From AP-15 sp963814865 (lineage in GTDB: Bacteria > Pseudomonadota > Alphaproteobacteria > ATCC43930 > CGMCC-115725): a stretch of DNA of 64,000 nt. Location of the stretch: positions 1-64,000 of the forward strand of contig CAWFEN010000015.1 in the NCBI GenBank assembly GCA_963814865.1. Reading direction: 5' to 3'. A model generated the notes under the pieces. It searched no databases. It saw only the letters and a list, made by a program, of their open reading frames with translations, and had not been told where the DNA came from. Below are positions 53,786 to 62,337 of this stretch, one piece after another; position 1 is the stretch's first letter, and each line of letters begins with the position of its first letter. Both the position numbers and the translations under genes were made by a program.

Positions 53786-55072
53786 ATGGCCCCTCCGCGT
53801 CTGAAGCATTTCCTGATCGTCGGCGCTGGCGCTGCAGGCCTGATGACTGCCCGCGAGCTCGCACGCTCAGGTAAACGGGTGACGATAGTCGAGGCGCGAG
53901 ACCGCTGCGGCGGGCGCATCTACCCGCTGCCCATCGAGGAATTCGGCTACCCGGCGGAGGGCGGCGCCGAGTTTGTTCACGGTGCTGCGCCGATTACACG
54001 CGCCTTGATGCGCGAGGCACGGCTATCGCTGTCGCCACGCGGGGGTACTCGATGGAGCACCCGCACCGGCGCGTTGTTGCCCGACAACGATTTGCTTCCT
54101 CACGCGGATCGGTTCTACCAGGCCTTAAGCACCGTGACAGACGATCTGCCGATAGCCGAATTCCTCGAGACGCATTTTGCCGACCGGCAATACGATCGGC
54201 TGCGGCGGGCAATCACGCGGACGGTCGAGGGCTACGACGCGGCCGACCCGTGCCGTGCCAGCACCCTTGCACTCCGCGACGAATGGATGGCCCGCGACGA
54301 GGGCCAGCACGGGCGGATCGCGGGAGGCTATGGCGCGCTGGTCGACTATCTCGCATCCGAATGCCGCAGGCACGGTGCCGCGATCCATCTCGGCGCTGCC
54401 GTAACCGCCATCGACGAAGCGTGCGGACGAATTGCTGCACGCTGCCGCGACGGCGCCTTGTTCGAGGCCGATGCGGCGATCGTTACAGCGCCACTGCCGC
54501 TCGTGTCCGAAATCACGCTTCCCTCGGCGGTGCGCGAGCGGATAGCAGCCATTGCCGATATCGGCTTTGGCAACGTCGTCAAGATCCTGTTGCGCTTCGC
54601 AACCAAATGGTGGGGCGATCATAGCGGATCAGATCTGGCCGAGCTGTCGTTCCTCGTTTCCGACGCGAAAGTCCCGACCTGGTGGACACAGCATCCGGCC
54701 AACTATCCGGTGCTGACGGGCTGGTTCGCGGGCCCCAAGGCCGATCGAGTGTCGTCGCTCACCGCGATCGAACTCATCGAGATGGGGATCGCCTCGCTTG
54801 CCGAGATTTTCGATCTGTCTCCCGACAGCATCAGGAAGGATGTCGTCGCGTCGCGAGCGATCAACTGGGGCAACGACCCGTTCGCGCGCGGCGCCTATTC
54901 CTATGCCACGCCCAAGACACGGACAGCGCAGTCAGCCCTGAAAAAACCGGATCGCGGGGCCATGTTCATTGCCGGCGAGGCGCTCTATGCCGGCCCGGAT
55001 ATGGGCACGGTCGAGGCGGCCCTGGCGAGCGGACAGGAAACCGCGCAGATGATCCTGGCCACAGGACCATAG
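53786..55072 (+). CDS. flavin monoamine oxidase-like FAD oxidoreductase
   Basis: 428 aa. FAD loop LIVGAGAAGLMTARELA at residues 10-26, then VEARDRCGGRIY, GGAEFVHG and the C-terminal MFIAGEALYAGPDMGTVEAALASGQ. These are the landmarks of the monoamine oxidase/phytoene desaturase group. Substrate could be an amine or polyamine; not evident from neighbours. ATG at 53786, 52 bp after the LLM gene. Confidence 0.88.
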   Translation: MAPPRLKHFLIVGAGAAGLMTARELARSGKRVTIVEARDRCGGRIYPLPIEEFGYPAEGGAEFVHGAAPITRALMREARLSLSPRGGTRWSTRTGALLPDNDLLPHADRFYQALSTVTDDLPIAEFLETHFADRQYDRLRRAITRTVEGYDAADPCRASTLALRDEWMARDEGQHGRIAGGYGALVDYLASECRRHGAAIHLGAAVTAIDEACGRIAARCRDGALFEADAAIVTAPLPLVSEITLPSAVRERIAAIADIGFGNVVKILLRFATKWWGDHSGSDLAELSFLVSDAKVPTWWTQHPANYPVLTGWFAGPKADRVSSLTAIELIEMGIASLAEIFDLSPDSIRKDVVASRAINWGNDPFARGAYSYATPKTRTAQSALKKPDRGAMFIAGEALYAGPDMGTVEAALASGQETAQMILATGP

Positions 55073-55165
55073 GCGCCGCGAGTATCCGATCAGGATGGAA
55101 CCCGCCAGTTCGATCAGGCCCGTCGCCATAGCCGCTATCGGGCGTGGCTGCAACGGACCCTTTGC

Positions 55166-56041
55166 TCAGTTCGCGGCGGCCAGCTTGTCCTGCGTCTTCG
55201 TCTCGAAGTCGCTGGCGTCGTGGCGCTCGTGCAGCTGGCTCGAGGGCTCGCCGGAAAGACGGTTGACCATGCGCCCGCGCTTCACCGCCGGCCGCTCGTA
55301 GATCATGTCGGCCCAGCGCTGAACGTTCTTGTACTCGTGGACCGCCAGGAACTCAGTCGCGCCGTATTGTCCGAACTTGACCAGCCCGCCATACCAGGGA
55401 AAAATCGCGATGTCGGCAATCGTGTAGGCGGGACCTGCGACATATTCGTTCTCCGCCAAGCGGCGATCGAGAACATCGAGCAGGCGCTTCGTCTCCATCG
55501 CGAACCGGTCGATCGGATATTCGATCTTGACCGGCGCATAGGCGTAAAAGTGGCCGAAGCCACCGCCGACATAAGGCGTGCTGCCCATCTGCCAGAACAG
55601 CCACGACAGGCACTCGGCACGCGCCGCGGCCTCTGTCGGCAAGAATTCCCCGAACTTTTCGGCCAGGTGCATCAGGATGGCGCCGGTCTCGAACACCCGG
55701 ATCGGTGTCGGCCCGCTGCGGTCCAACAGCGCCGGGATCTTGGAGTTCGGGTTCACCGCCACAAAGCCGCTGGCGAACTGGTCGCCGTCGCCGATCCGGA
55801 TCAGCCAGGCGTCGTACTCCGCCCCCTTATGCCCGAGGGCCAGCAGCTCTTCGAGCATGATCGTGACCTTGACACCATTCGGAGTGCCGAGCGAATAGAG
55901 CTGCAACGGGTGGCGACCGACCGGCAGTTCCTTTTCGTGCGTGGCACCGGCGATCGGGCGGTTGATGGTGGCGAACCTGCCGCCGCTCGGCTTCGTCCAA
56001 GTCCAGACCTTGGGGGGCGTGTAATCGGGCGTGTCGGTCAT
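55166..56041 (-). CDS. yghU: glutathione S-transferase family, YghU-type
   Basis: 291 aa. MTDTPDYTPPKVWTWTKPSGGRFATINRPIAG, LPVGRHPLQLYSLGTPNGVKVTIML and the glutathione site SKIPALLDRSG/RVFETGAILMHLAE match YghU, a disulfide-bond reductase with two bound glutathiones. A C-terminal extension is normal for this group. ATG at 56041; codons further upstream are unlike the family. The 334 bp between this gene's start and the next gene's end (56042-56375) hold nothing recognised. Confidence 0.93.
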   Translation of the reverse strand: MTDTPDYTPPKVWTWTKPSGGRFATINRPIAGATHEKELPVGRHPLQLYSLGTPNGVKVTIMLEELLALGHKGAEYDAWLIRIGDGDQFASGFVAVNPNSKIPALLDRSGPTPIRVFETGAILMHLAEKFGEFLPTEAAARAECLSWLFWQMGSTPYVGGGFGHFYAYAPVKIEYPIDRFAMETKRLLDVLDRRLAENEYVAGPAYTIADIAIFPWYGGLVKFGQYGATEFLAVHEYKNVQRWADMIYERPAVKRGRMVNRLSGEPSSQLHERHDASDFETKTQDKLAAAN

Positions 56042-56375
56042 TCCTGAGGCTCCAGCCGCTTTACGGGCGAACGCGAACACAGTGCGCGATCGGCTCATCT
56101 TGCGCAATAGGTCGGCCATCGGGCCCGCGCCGCACGCCCGACCGCTCCAGACCACATTGGAACAGCCTGCGAATGTGAACCTCGCGATCTCGCGCTGCTT
56201 GTGCCTCGTCACGCCGCGGCAGTTATCCGGTCCTTGGCAGCCCCTGCCGTTTTATCTCGCCTATTGCCCAGGCAGGGTCGGCCAGAACGGCGCGAGCCAG
56301 CCGCGTCAACCCCCGTTGGATCATCGAAACCTCCCCCGGTCGACCGGCGCGTCCGATCCCTGTCCTGCCCGCGCG

Positions 56376-57398
56376 TTACGGCTCGTTACGCCCGGCTTGC
56401 AAGGCTCGTCGCGAGGCCCCCGGACGGGGTGTCAGCGCATCGAGCAGGGCCTGGATGTAGCCGTAGCAATAGGCGAAGGCGACACCGGAAGGGTCGCGGC
56501 CGTCGATCTGCGGCACGTGGTCCGGCATCAGCATGTAAGGGTAGCCGACATCGCGATAGGCGGCGATCGCGCGGGGCATGTCCATGTCGCCCTCATCCGG
56601 GAATGCCTCCATGAAATCGAGCCTTCGACCCCTGATGTTGCGGAAATGCACGTTGAACAATTTGCCGCGCTCGCCGAACCACCGGATCGCGTCGAAAATT
56701 TCGCGCGCCGGGTCGTCGAGCATCTCGGCGACGGTGCCCTGGCAGAAATTGAGGCCGTGATAGGGGCTTTCATGCATCGTCACGAAACGCTTCAGCCCGT
56801 CGACCGTGCCGAGCACGCTGGTCACGCCGCGATAGCCGGGCGGCGTAAAGGGGTCCTGCGGGTGACAGGCGAGGCGCACTTTGGCCGCGGTCGCGACCGG
56901 CACGACAGCGGCGAGGAAATGGTCGATCCGCTCCCAGTATTCTTCCTCGGAGACGATGCCGGCCGCGGTGGGCGGCGCCGCCTGGTCGATGCGGCTCCAG
57001 CGGAAGGCGGCGTTGCGCGAGCCGCCGCGGCCGGGCTCGCGCTCGGTGCGCGGGATGCCGATCAGGGTCAGATTGTACTTTGCCGCCGGGATGCCGGCCG
57101 CCGCCAACCGCTCGATCAGGGCGCAGATGCTGTCGATCTCGCGCTGCCGCTCGGGCTCCTTCCCCAACAGGATGTGCGGGCTCTCCTGCTCCTCGATCGG
57201 CCGCGACGACATCGGCAATTGCACCATGTCGAGCGACAGGCCGAACAATTCGACATGCTCGCGATGCCGGTGCAGATCGTCGAGGCGCCAATGATGCGGA
57301 TTGCCGGGCGGGTCGACGCAGACATGGGTGACCCCGAGCTGGGTCCAGACCCGGTAATCGGCATCGTCCCGCGGCCTGATCTGCGTGCCCACATACAT
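56376..57398 (-). CDS. mannonate dehydratase (UxuA type)
   Basis: TIM-barrel enzyme of 340 aa for D-mannonate to 2-keto-3-deoxygluconate in glucuronate breakdown. VTHVCVDPPGNPH at the N terminus, KYNLTLIGIPRTER, VRLACHPQDPF, NFCQGTVAEM, and FNVHFRNIRG are family blocks; metal ligands should include the Cys, His and Asp of these. ATG at 57398. UxuB and UxaC are not adjacent; the uronate-dehydrogenase-like gene at 20 kb handles a related sugar acid by another route. Some UxuA-like proteins have other functions. Confidence 0.87.
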   Translation of the reverse strand: MYVGTQIRPRDDADYRVWTQLGVTHVCVDPPGNPHHWRLDDLHRHREHVELFGLSLDMVQLPMSSRPIEEQESPHILLGKEPERQREIDSICALIERLAAAGIPAAKYNLTLIGIPRTEREPGRGGSRNAAFRWSRIDQAAPPTAAGIVSEEEYWERIDHFLAAVVPVATAAKVRLACHPQDPFTPPGYRGVTSVLGTVDGLKRFVTMHESPYHGLNFCQGTVAEMLDDPAREIFDAIRWFGERGKLFNVHFRNIRGRRLDFMEAFPDEGDMDMPRAIAAYRDVGYPYMLMPDHVPQIDGRDPSGVAFAYCYGYIQALLDALTPRPGASRRALQAGRNEP

Positions 57399-57460
57399 GA
57401 CCGTCTCTCCGCTTGCGACACCAGCCAGGATACACCCTCGGCCCAACAGGCAGATCCGCG

Positions 57461-57817
57461 ATGATCACCGGCATCAGCGCCGTCACCTTGGCCACCCGCG
57501 ACATGCGGCGCGCGGTTGGCTTCTATCGGCTGCTCGGGTTCGAGCTGCTCTATGGCGGCGAGGATGCGGGTTTCACCAGCTTCCGCGCCGGCGGCACGTT
57601 CCTGAACCTGATCGCGCAGCCGGCGGAGCGGCGCTGGTCGTGGTGGGGACGGGTCATCATTTACGAATCGGATGTCGACGCGCTCCATGCCCGCCTGGTC
57701 GCCGCCGGCCACCAGCCGGATACCGTGCCGCGCGATGCCGAATGGGGCGAGCGGTTCTTTCATGTGACCGATCCCGACGGCCACGAGCTGAGCTTTGCCC
57801 GCCCGCTCCGGCGCTAG
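57461..57817 (+). CDS. VOC-family (glyoxalase-like) protein
   Basis: 118 aa single VOC unit pair: ITGISAVTLATRDMRRAVGFYRLLGFELLYG, then VTDPDGHELSFARPL with the typical metal Glu. ATG at 57461. It is divergent from the mannonate dehydratase with 62 bp between starts, so regulatory sequence is tightly packed. Activity unknown: lyase, dioxygenase and resistance proteins share the fold. Confidence 0.85.
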   Translation: MITGISAVTLATRDMRRAVGFYRLLGFELLYGGEDAGFTSFRAGGTFLNLIAQPAERRWSWWGRVIIYESDVDALHARLVAAGHQPDTVPRDAEWGERFFHVTDPDGHELSFARPLRR

Positions 57818-57954
57818 GCGCCGCACCGCGCCCCGCGGACCGGGCGAATGGCTGCCATGTTTCGGCGCAGAACGAGATTACTTGCACCCGGCTGCGGGTT
57901 ATCCTCGGTCGAGGCGGGCCGCGGGGCTGACGCCGGTCGCATCGAACCGAGGTC

Positions 57955-59205
57955 ATGAGCACAATCCTTTCCGCGGAACGCAAGGGGCAAAGGATCGCCG
58001 AAGGCGCCGCCTTCTCGATCGTCATGGCGCTCAGCTTTTCGCATTTTCTCAACGACATGATGCAATCGCTGGTGCCGGCGCTCTACCCGATGCTCAAGGG
58101 CTCCTACGGTCTCAGCTTCGCCCAGATCGGGCTGATCACCTTGACCATGCAGTTGACCTCGTCCCTGCTGCAGCCGGCGGTCGGCCTCTGCACCGACCGT
58201 CGGCCGCAACCCTATTCTCTCGCCGTCGGCATGGGCGCCACTTTGGTCGGCCTGCTGCTGCTGGCGCACGCCGGCAGCTATGTCCTGCTGCTGCTGGCGG
58301 CGGCGCTGGTCGGCGCCGGCTCCGCGGTGTTCCACCCGGAAGCCTCGCGCGTCGCGCGGATGGCCTCGGGCGGGCGGCACGGTTTGGCGCAATCGGTGTT
58401 CCAGGTCGGCGGCAATATCGGCTCGTCATTGGGGCCGATCCTGGCCGCTTTTATCGTGATTCCGAAGGGCCAGGGCAGCATCGGCTGGTTCTCGCTGGCG
58501 GCCTTGTTGGCGATGAGCGTGCTGTTTTCAGTCGGCAACTGGTATCGCAGAGAGCGGTCGGCGGCGCCGCGGCAACGGTCGCCGCACCAAGTCGACCGGC
58601 CGAATTTGTCGCGGCGGAAGATCGGCTGGGCACTCGTGATCCTGCTGGTGCTGGTCTTCTCCAAATCCTTCTATACGACCAGCCTGAACACTTATTACAC
58701 CTTTTACCTGATCAGCAAATTCCACCTTTCGCTGGCCAGCGCACAGATCTACCTGTTCGTCTTCCTGGCGTCGGTGGCGGTCGGAACCCTGATCGGCGGT
58801 CCGCTCAGCGACCGGATCGGGCGCAAATACGTGATGTGGGGCTCGATCCTCGGCGTGCTGCCGTTCACCCTGATGCTGCCGCACGCCGATCTGTTCTGGA
58901 CCTGCATATTGACCATCGTAATCGGAGTGACGCTGGCTTCCGCGTCGTCGACGATCATCGTCTATGCGCTCGATCTGGTGCCGGGAAAGATCGGAACGAT
59001 CGCGGGCCTGTTCTTCGGACTGTCGTTCGGCTTGGCCGGCGTCGGCGCCGCCGCGTTCGGCCGGCTGGCCGACGCCACCAGCATCGATTACGTCTACCAG
59101 CTCTGCGCGTTCCTGCCGGCCATCGGCCTGCTGACCGCGCTGCTGCCGAACCTCGGCCGGCCGGTGCCGCCGCCGGCGCGGGTCCGATCGGCGGCACCGG
59201 GATAA
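57955..59205 (+). CDS. MFS transporter, fosmidomycin-resistance (Fsr) like
   Basis: 416 aa, 12 helices. The opening SFSHFLNDMMQSLVPALYP is the Fsr hallmark. GAGSAVFHPEASRVA and GNIGSSLGPILAA follow, and SKSFYTTSLNTYYTFYL starts the second half. Relatives export fosmidomycin and other small compounds; native substrate unknown. Convergent with the following VOC gene, with only 3 bp between stops. Confidence 0.9.
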   Translation: MSTILSAERKGQRIAEGAAFSIVMALSFSHFLNDMMQSLVPALYPMLKGSYGLSFAQIGLITLTMQLTSSLLQPAVGLCTDRRPQPYSLAVGMGATLVGLLLLAHAGSYVLLLLAAALVGAGSAVFHPEASRVARMASGGRHGLAQSVFQVGGNIGSSLGPILAAFIVIPKGQGSIGWFSLAALLAMSVLFSVGNWYRRERSAAPRQRSPHQVDRPNLSRRKIGWALVILLVLVFSKSFYTTSLNTYYTFYLISKFHLSLASAQIYLFVFLASVAVGTLIGGPLSDRIGRKYVMWGSILGVLPFTLMLPHADLFWTCILTIVIGVTLASASSTIIVYALDLVPGKIGTIAGLFFGLSFGLAGVGAAAFGRLADATSIDYVYQLCAFLPAIGLLTALLPNLGRPVPPPARVRSAAPG

Positions 59206-59208
59206 GAT

Positions 59209-59769
59209 TCAGGCGGATCCCGCTTCCTGGTGCCGGAGACGCAGGCGCTCGATCTTCGCCTGCATCTCCGGTCCCGGCCAATCCTCGATCAGCCAGCCGG
59301 GCAACGGATCGTCCGCCCCGCTGACCGCGAGCGCCTCGTCCTGATCGGTCCGGCCATCGGGGAAGAGCTCGAGCGCGCGCGGCAGCTCGTAATAGATCTC
59401 GAGCGTGTTGCCGTCCGGATCGGCAAAATAAAAGCTGCGTTGATTGACGTGGTTGGTCGCTCGCATGATGGCGACGCCGTTGCGCACGAGATGCGTGTAG
59501 GCATCGCGCAGCGCCACATAGCTGCCGACCTGGAAGGCGATGTGGCCGAGCCCGATCTGTCCCCGCTGCGGGCGCTGCGCCTCCGCCGGCGCAGGGTGCT
59601 GGCCGATGTCGAGCGTGTGGAAATTGTCGCCGAGCGTCATGAAGACGCCGCCGTGCTCCGGATCCTCCTCGGCGATCGCGAAGCCGAGGATGTCGCGGTA
59701 GAACCGCTTCGAGACTTCCTGGTCGGCGACCCGCAGATTGACGTGGCCGATGCCTTTGAGCTTGATCAC
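59209..59769 (-). CDS. VOC-family dioxygenase-like protein
   Basis: 186 aa. LKGIGHVNLRVADQEVSKRFYRDILGF and YFADPDGNTLEIYYELPRALELF are the paired VOC halves, with metal ligands His and Glu. A start GTG at 59769 is preferred over the ATG at 59790 because GGGAGG lies 5 nt before it. The C-terminal tail (WLIEDWPGPEMQAKIERLR) resembles extradiol-dioxygenase-like proteins. Substrate unknown. Confidence 0.85.
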   Translation of the reverse strand: MIKLKGIGHVNLRVADQEVSKRFYRDILGFAIAEEDPEHGGVFMTLGDNFHTLDIGQHPAPAEAQRPQRGQIGLGHIAFQVGSYVALRDAYTHLVRNGVAIMRATNHVNQRSFYFADPDGNTLEIYYELPRALELFPDGRTDQDEALAVSGADDPLPGWLIEDWPGPEMQAKIERLRLRHQEAGSA

Positions 59770-59945
59770 GATGCCCTCCCGATTGCGCATATCCGCTATT
59801 GCCGAAATTAGGCCGGCGCCCCCCGCTCCGCAAGCGCGCGCCCGAGGGCGATGCCGGGCTCATGGCCGGAAGAGGTGGGATTTTGCCATCGGGGCGTAGT
59901 AGGCTGCCAGAGGGAGTGCGGCCTAATCGATCGCGGAGGACGGGA

Positions 59946-60191
59946 ATGGCCATGGGCGGGGACTTGCTGGCGAGTGCGCTGGCCGGGATCGCCTTCATCG
60001 GCTGCGCGATGACGGGCGCCGCGCCGACCGCCGAGGCCGGGCCGAGACAGGCGATGATGGGCACCGACTACCCCTATCCGTGGACCAGCATTTCGGTCGA
60101 TCACATCCTGTCGACGCCGGGTTTGAGCGACGGCGACAAGACCGCGATCCCCGGCGGCACTGCGGCAGAGCTGCTCGGCATCGGACGCTGA
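59946..60191 (+). pseudogene. C-terminal fragment of an amidohydrolase
   Basis: 81 codons. The last 45 (MMGTDYPYPWTSISVDHILS then GLSDGDKTAIPGGTAAELLGIG) match the C terminus of amidohydrolase-2 proteins. The first 35 are hydrophobic (LLASALAGIAFIGCAMTGA) and unrelated. No N-terminal part is found upstream in any frame. Probably a deletion remnant that has gained a start codon. Next to a methyltransferase and an LLM gene, the kind of neighbours such hydrolases often have. Confidence 0.65.
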
Positions 60192-60193
60192 CC

Positions 60194-60835
60194 GTGGACG
60201 ACGCGCTCGGGCTGCCGCCAGGCGCCTTCGCAAAAATCGACGCCGAGGACGACGCGCTGTTCTACGAGTCGGCGCGCCTCGTCACCCATATCGACGACGG
60301 CGCGATCACGGTCCTCACCGACTTTTATCGCATCGTGCTGCCGGCGGGCGGCGTGCTGCTCGACCTGATGAGCAGCTGGGTCAGCCATTTGCCGCCCGAA
60401 ATCGGCTATGGCGAAATCATCGGCCACGGCATGAACGCGGCCGAGCTGTCCGCCAACCCGCGATTGAGCCGCTGGTTCATCCAGAACCTCAACCGCGACC
60501 CCGGCCTGCCGCTCGCCGATGCCAGCGTCGACGCGGCGATGATCTGCGTGTCGATCCAGTATCTGCAACAGCCGGTATCGGTGCTGCGCGAGATCGCGCG
60601 CGTGCTGCGGGCCGGCGCGCCGCTCGTCGTCAGCTTTTCGAACCGCTGCTTTTGGACAAAGGCGGTGGCGATCTGGCGGGCGCTCGACGACGAGGGCCAC
60701 GCGAAGCTCGTCGAAGAATATCTGCGCCATGCCGGCTTCGAGCTGATCAACACGCACCATCTCGCGGAATGGGTCGAGGATGCGAGCGACCCGATGATCG
60801 CCGTGGTCGGCCGCGCACCCTACGCGCCCCGATAA
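60194..60835 (+). CDS. class I SAM-dependent methyltransferase
   Basis: 213 aa. Start GTG at 60194, 2 bp past the fragment before it. VLLDLMSSWVSHLP is the SAM motif I region (variant), then LADASVDAAMICVSIQYLQQP and LREIARVLRAGAPLVVSFSNRCFW, typical methyltransferase-11 blocks. The catalytic target is unknown. Motif I lacks the usual GxGxG, so SAM binding should be tested. Confidence 0.8.
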   Translation: MDDALGLPPGAFAKIDAEDDALFYESARLVTHIDDGAITVLTDFYRIVLPAGGVLLDLMSSWVSHLPPEIGYGEIIGHGMNAAELSANPRLSRWFIQNLNRDPGLPLADASVDAAMICVSIQYLQQPVSVLREIARVLRAGAPLVVSFSNRCFWTKAVAIWRALDDEGHAKLVEEYLRHAGFELINTHHLAEWVEDASDPMIAVVGRAPYAPR

Positions 60836-60860
60836 CCTGCAATCGGTTGGGAGATGAACC

Positions 60861-61754
60861 ATGCAATTGGGCACATTGCTGCCGCTGGGCGATATCGGCG
60901 GCGAGCCGGCGGTGGTGCGGGAATACGCGCAGACGGCGGAAGCGATCGGCTATGACTTTGTCGAGGCGCCCGACCACGTGCTCGGCGTCAACGCGGCAAG
61001 CCGGCCGGGCTGGGACCGCAACACCTCGGAGGATCTGTTCCATGATCCGTTCGTGCTGTTCGGCTTCCTCGCCGGCTGCACCAACCGGCTCGGCTTCTCG
61101 ACCGGCGTCCTGATCCTGCCGCAGCGCCAGACCGCGCTCGTCGCCAAGCAGGCCGCCGCTCTCGACGTGCTGTGCGGCGGCCGGTTCCGGCTCGGCATCG
61201 GGGTCGGCTGGAACGAGGTCGAGTTCACCGGGCTGAACGAGAACTTCCACAATCGCGGCCGCCGCTCCGAGGAGCAGGTGCAGGTCATGCAGGCGCTGTG
61301 GGCGGAGCCGCATGTGACGTTCAACGGCAGATGGCACAAGATCGAGGACGCCGGCATCAACCCGCGGCCCGCTTCGGGCAGGGTGCCGGTCTGGTTCGGC
61401 GGCCACCACGAGCGCACCTTGCAGCGCATCGCCAAATGCGGCGACGGCTGGATGCCGAACGCCTATCCGCCCGACCAGGGCGCGCTCGATGTCTTCAACC
61501 GGCTAAGGAGCCTGACCGAGCAGGCCGGCCGCGATCCCGCCGGCATCGGAATTGAGGTCTGGGTCTCGATGGGGACGGGCGCGGAAGCGGATTGGCGACG
61601 GGAGACGGAGTTCTGGAAGGCGTCCGGAGCCTCGCACGTCACCTTGACCACGACCTTCGACCGCCGCCACCACCGCCGCATTCCCGGCCAGAGCTTGGGC
61701 GACCACCTGGCGGCGCTGCGCCGCTACCATGCTGCAATCGCCGACCTGCTCTGA
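60861..61754 (+). CDS. LLM-class, F420-dependent-like oxidoreductase
   Basis: 297 aa: MQLGTLLPLGDIGGEPAVV, FVEAPDHVLG, LPQRQTALVAKQAAALDVL, then FRLGIGVGWNEVEFTGLN (cofactor loop) and WFGGHHERTLQRIAKCGDGWMP. Second such gene in the window besides 2511, supporting use of F420 in this organism, although no cofactor-synthesis gene is seen. ATG at 60861 with GGGAGATG upstream. Substrate unknown. Confidence 0.85.
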   Translation: MQLGTLLPLGDIGGEPAVVREYAQTAEAIGYDFVEAPDHVLGVNAASRPGWDRNTSEDLFHDPFVLFGFLAGCTNRLGFSTGVLILPQRQTALVAKQAAALDVLCGGRFRLGIGVGWNEVEFTGLNENFHNRGRRSEEQVQVMQALWAEPHVTFNGRWHKIEDAGINPRPASGRVPVWFGGHHERTLQRIAKCGDGWMPNAYPPDQGALDVFNRLRSLTEQAGRDPAGIGIEVWVSMGTGAEADWRRETEFWKASGASHVTLTTTFDRRHHRRIPGQSLGDHLAALRRYHAAIADLL

Positions 61755-61781
61755 CCCCGGCCGCGGAAAAAGATCAGAATT

Positions 61782-61910
61782 GTCGTCATTCCGGGGCCTG
61801 AGCGCAGCGAGGGAACCCGGAACCCATGAACACTGCACCGGAAAACAACAGCTTGGCCTGCGTTCATGGGTTCCGGGCCCAGCCCTGCCGGGCCGTCCCG
61901 GAATGACGAC
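61782..61910. repeat. nested palindromic repeat element
   Basis: Two perfect nested inverted repeats. The outer is 14 bp, GTCGTCATTCCGGG at 61782-61795 with its complement at 61897-61910. The inner is 16 bp, at 61816-61831 and 61862-61877. This GTCATTCCGGG-type element is common between genes of alphaproteobacteria. It occupies part of the 583-bp gap after the LLM gene; the remainder (61911-62337) holds nothing I recognise. Confidence 0.85.
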
Positions 61911-62337
61911 CGGGTTTTTCCGCACGCTGCTGAACCGCCCGTCGGGCTTGCCCGCTGGCCCTCCCGGTCCGCGCCGGAGCCGGCTGTCACCGCGCGCGGC
62001 GCGGCATTCCGTTGTTGCGGGCACTTCTAGCCGGGTGCGCAGTGGCGCTGAAACTTCCCGCTCTTACCGATGGACAGATGGTACAAATTGGGCGGCGGTC
62101 GCGAACAATCCGCCGGACATGTCCGCTCTCCTACCTCAACCAGCCGCCGGACGACGAAGGAATCCTTTGCGGGGGTGTGTCGGGGCGCCCGGGTTGCTGC
62201 TGTCTGCCGGCCCTTTCACCGAGAATCCGGAAAGTCGAGCGGAACTGGTCCTTGATCGCTTGTTACGTTGTGCTTATGATTTACCGCGATTTCGGCGCGG
62301 GTTACGAGCGCGATTGGATATGCTAGAAGGCAGGCTC

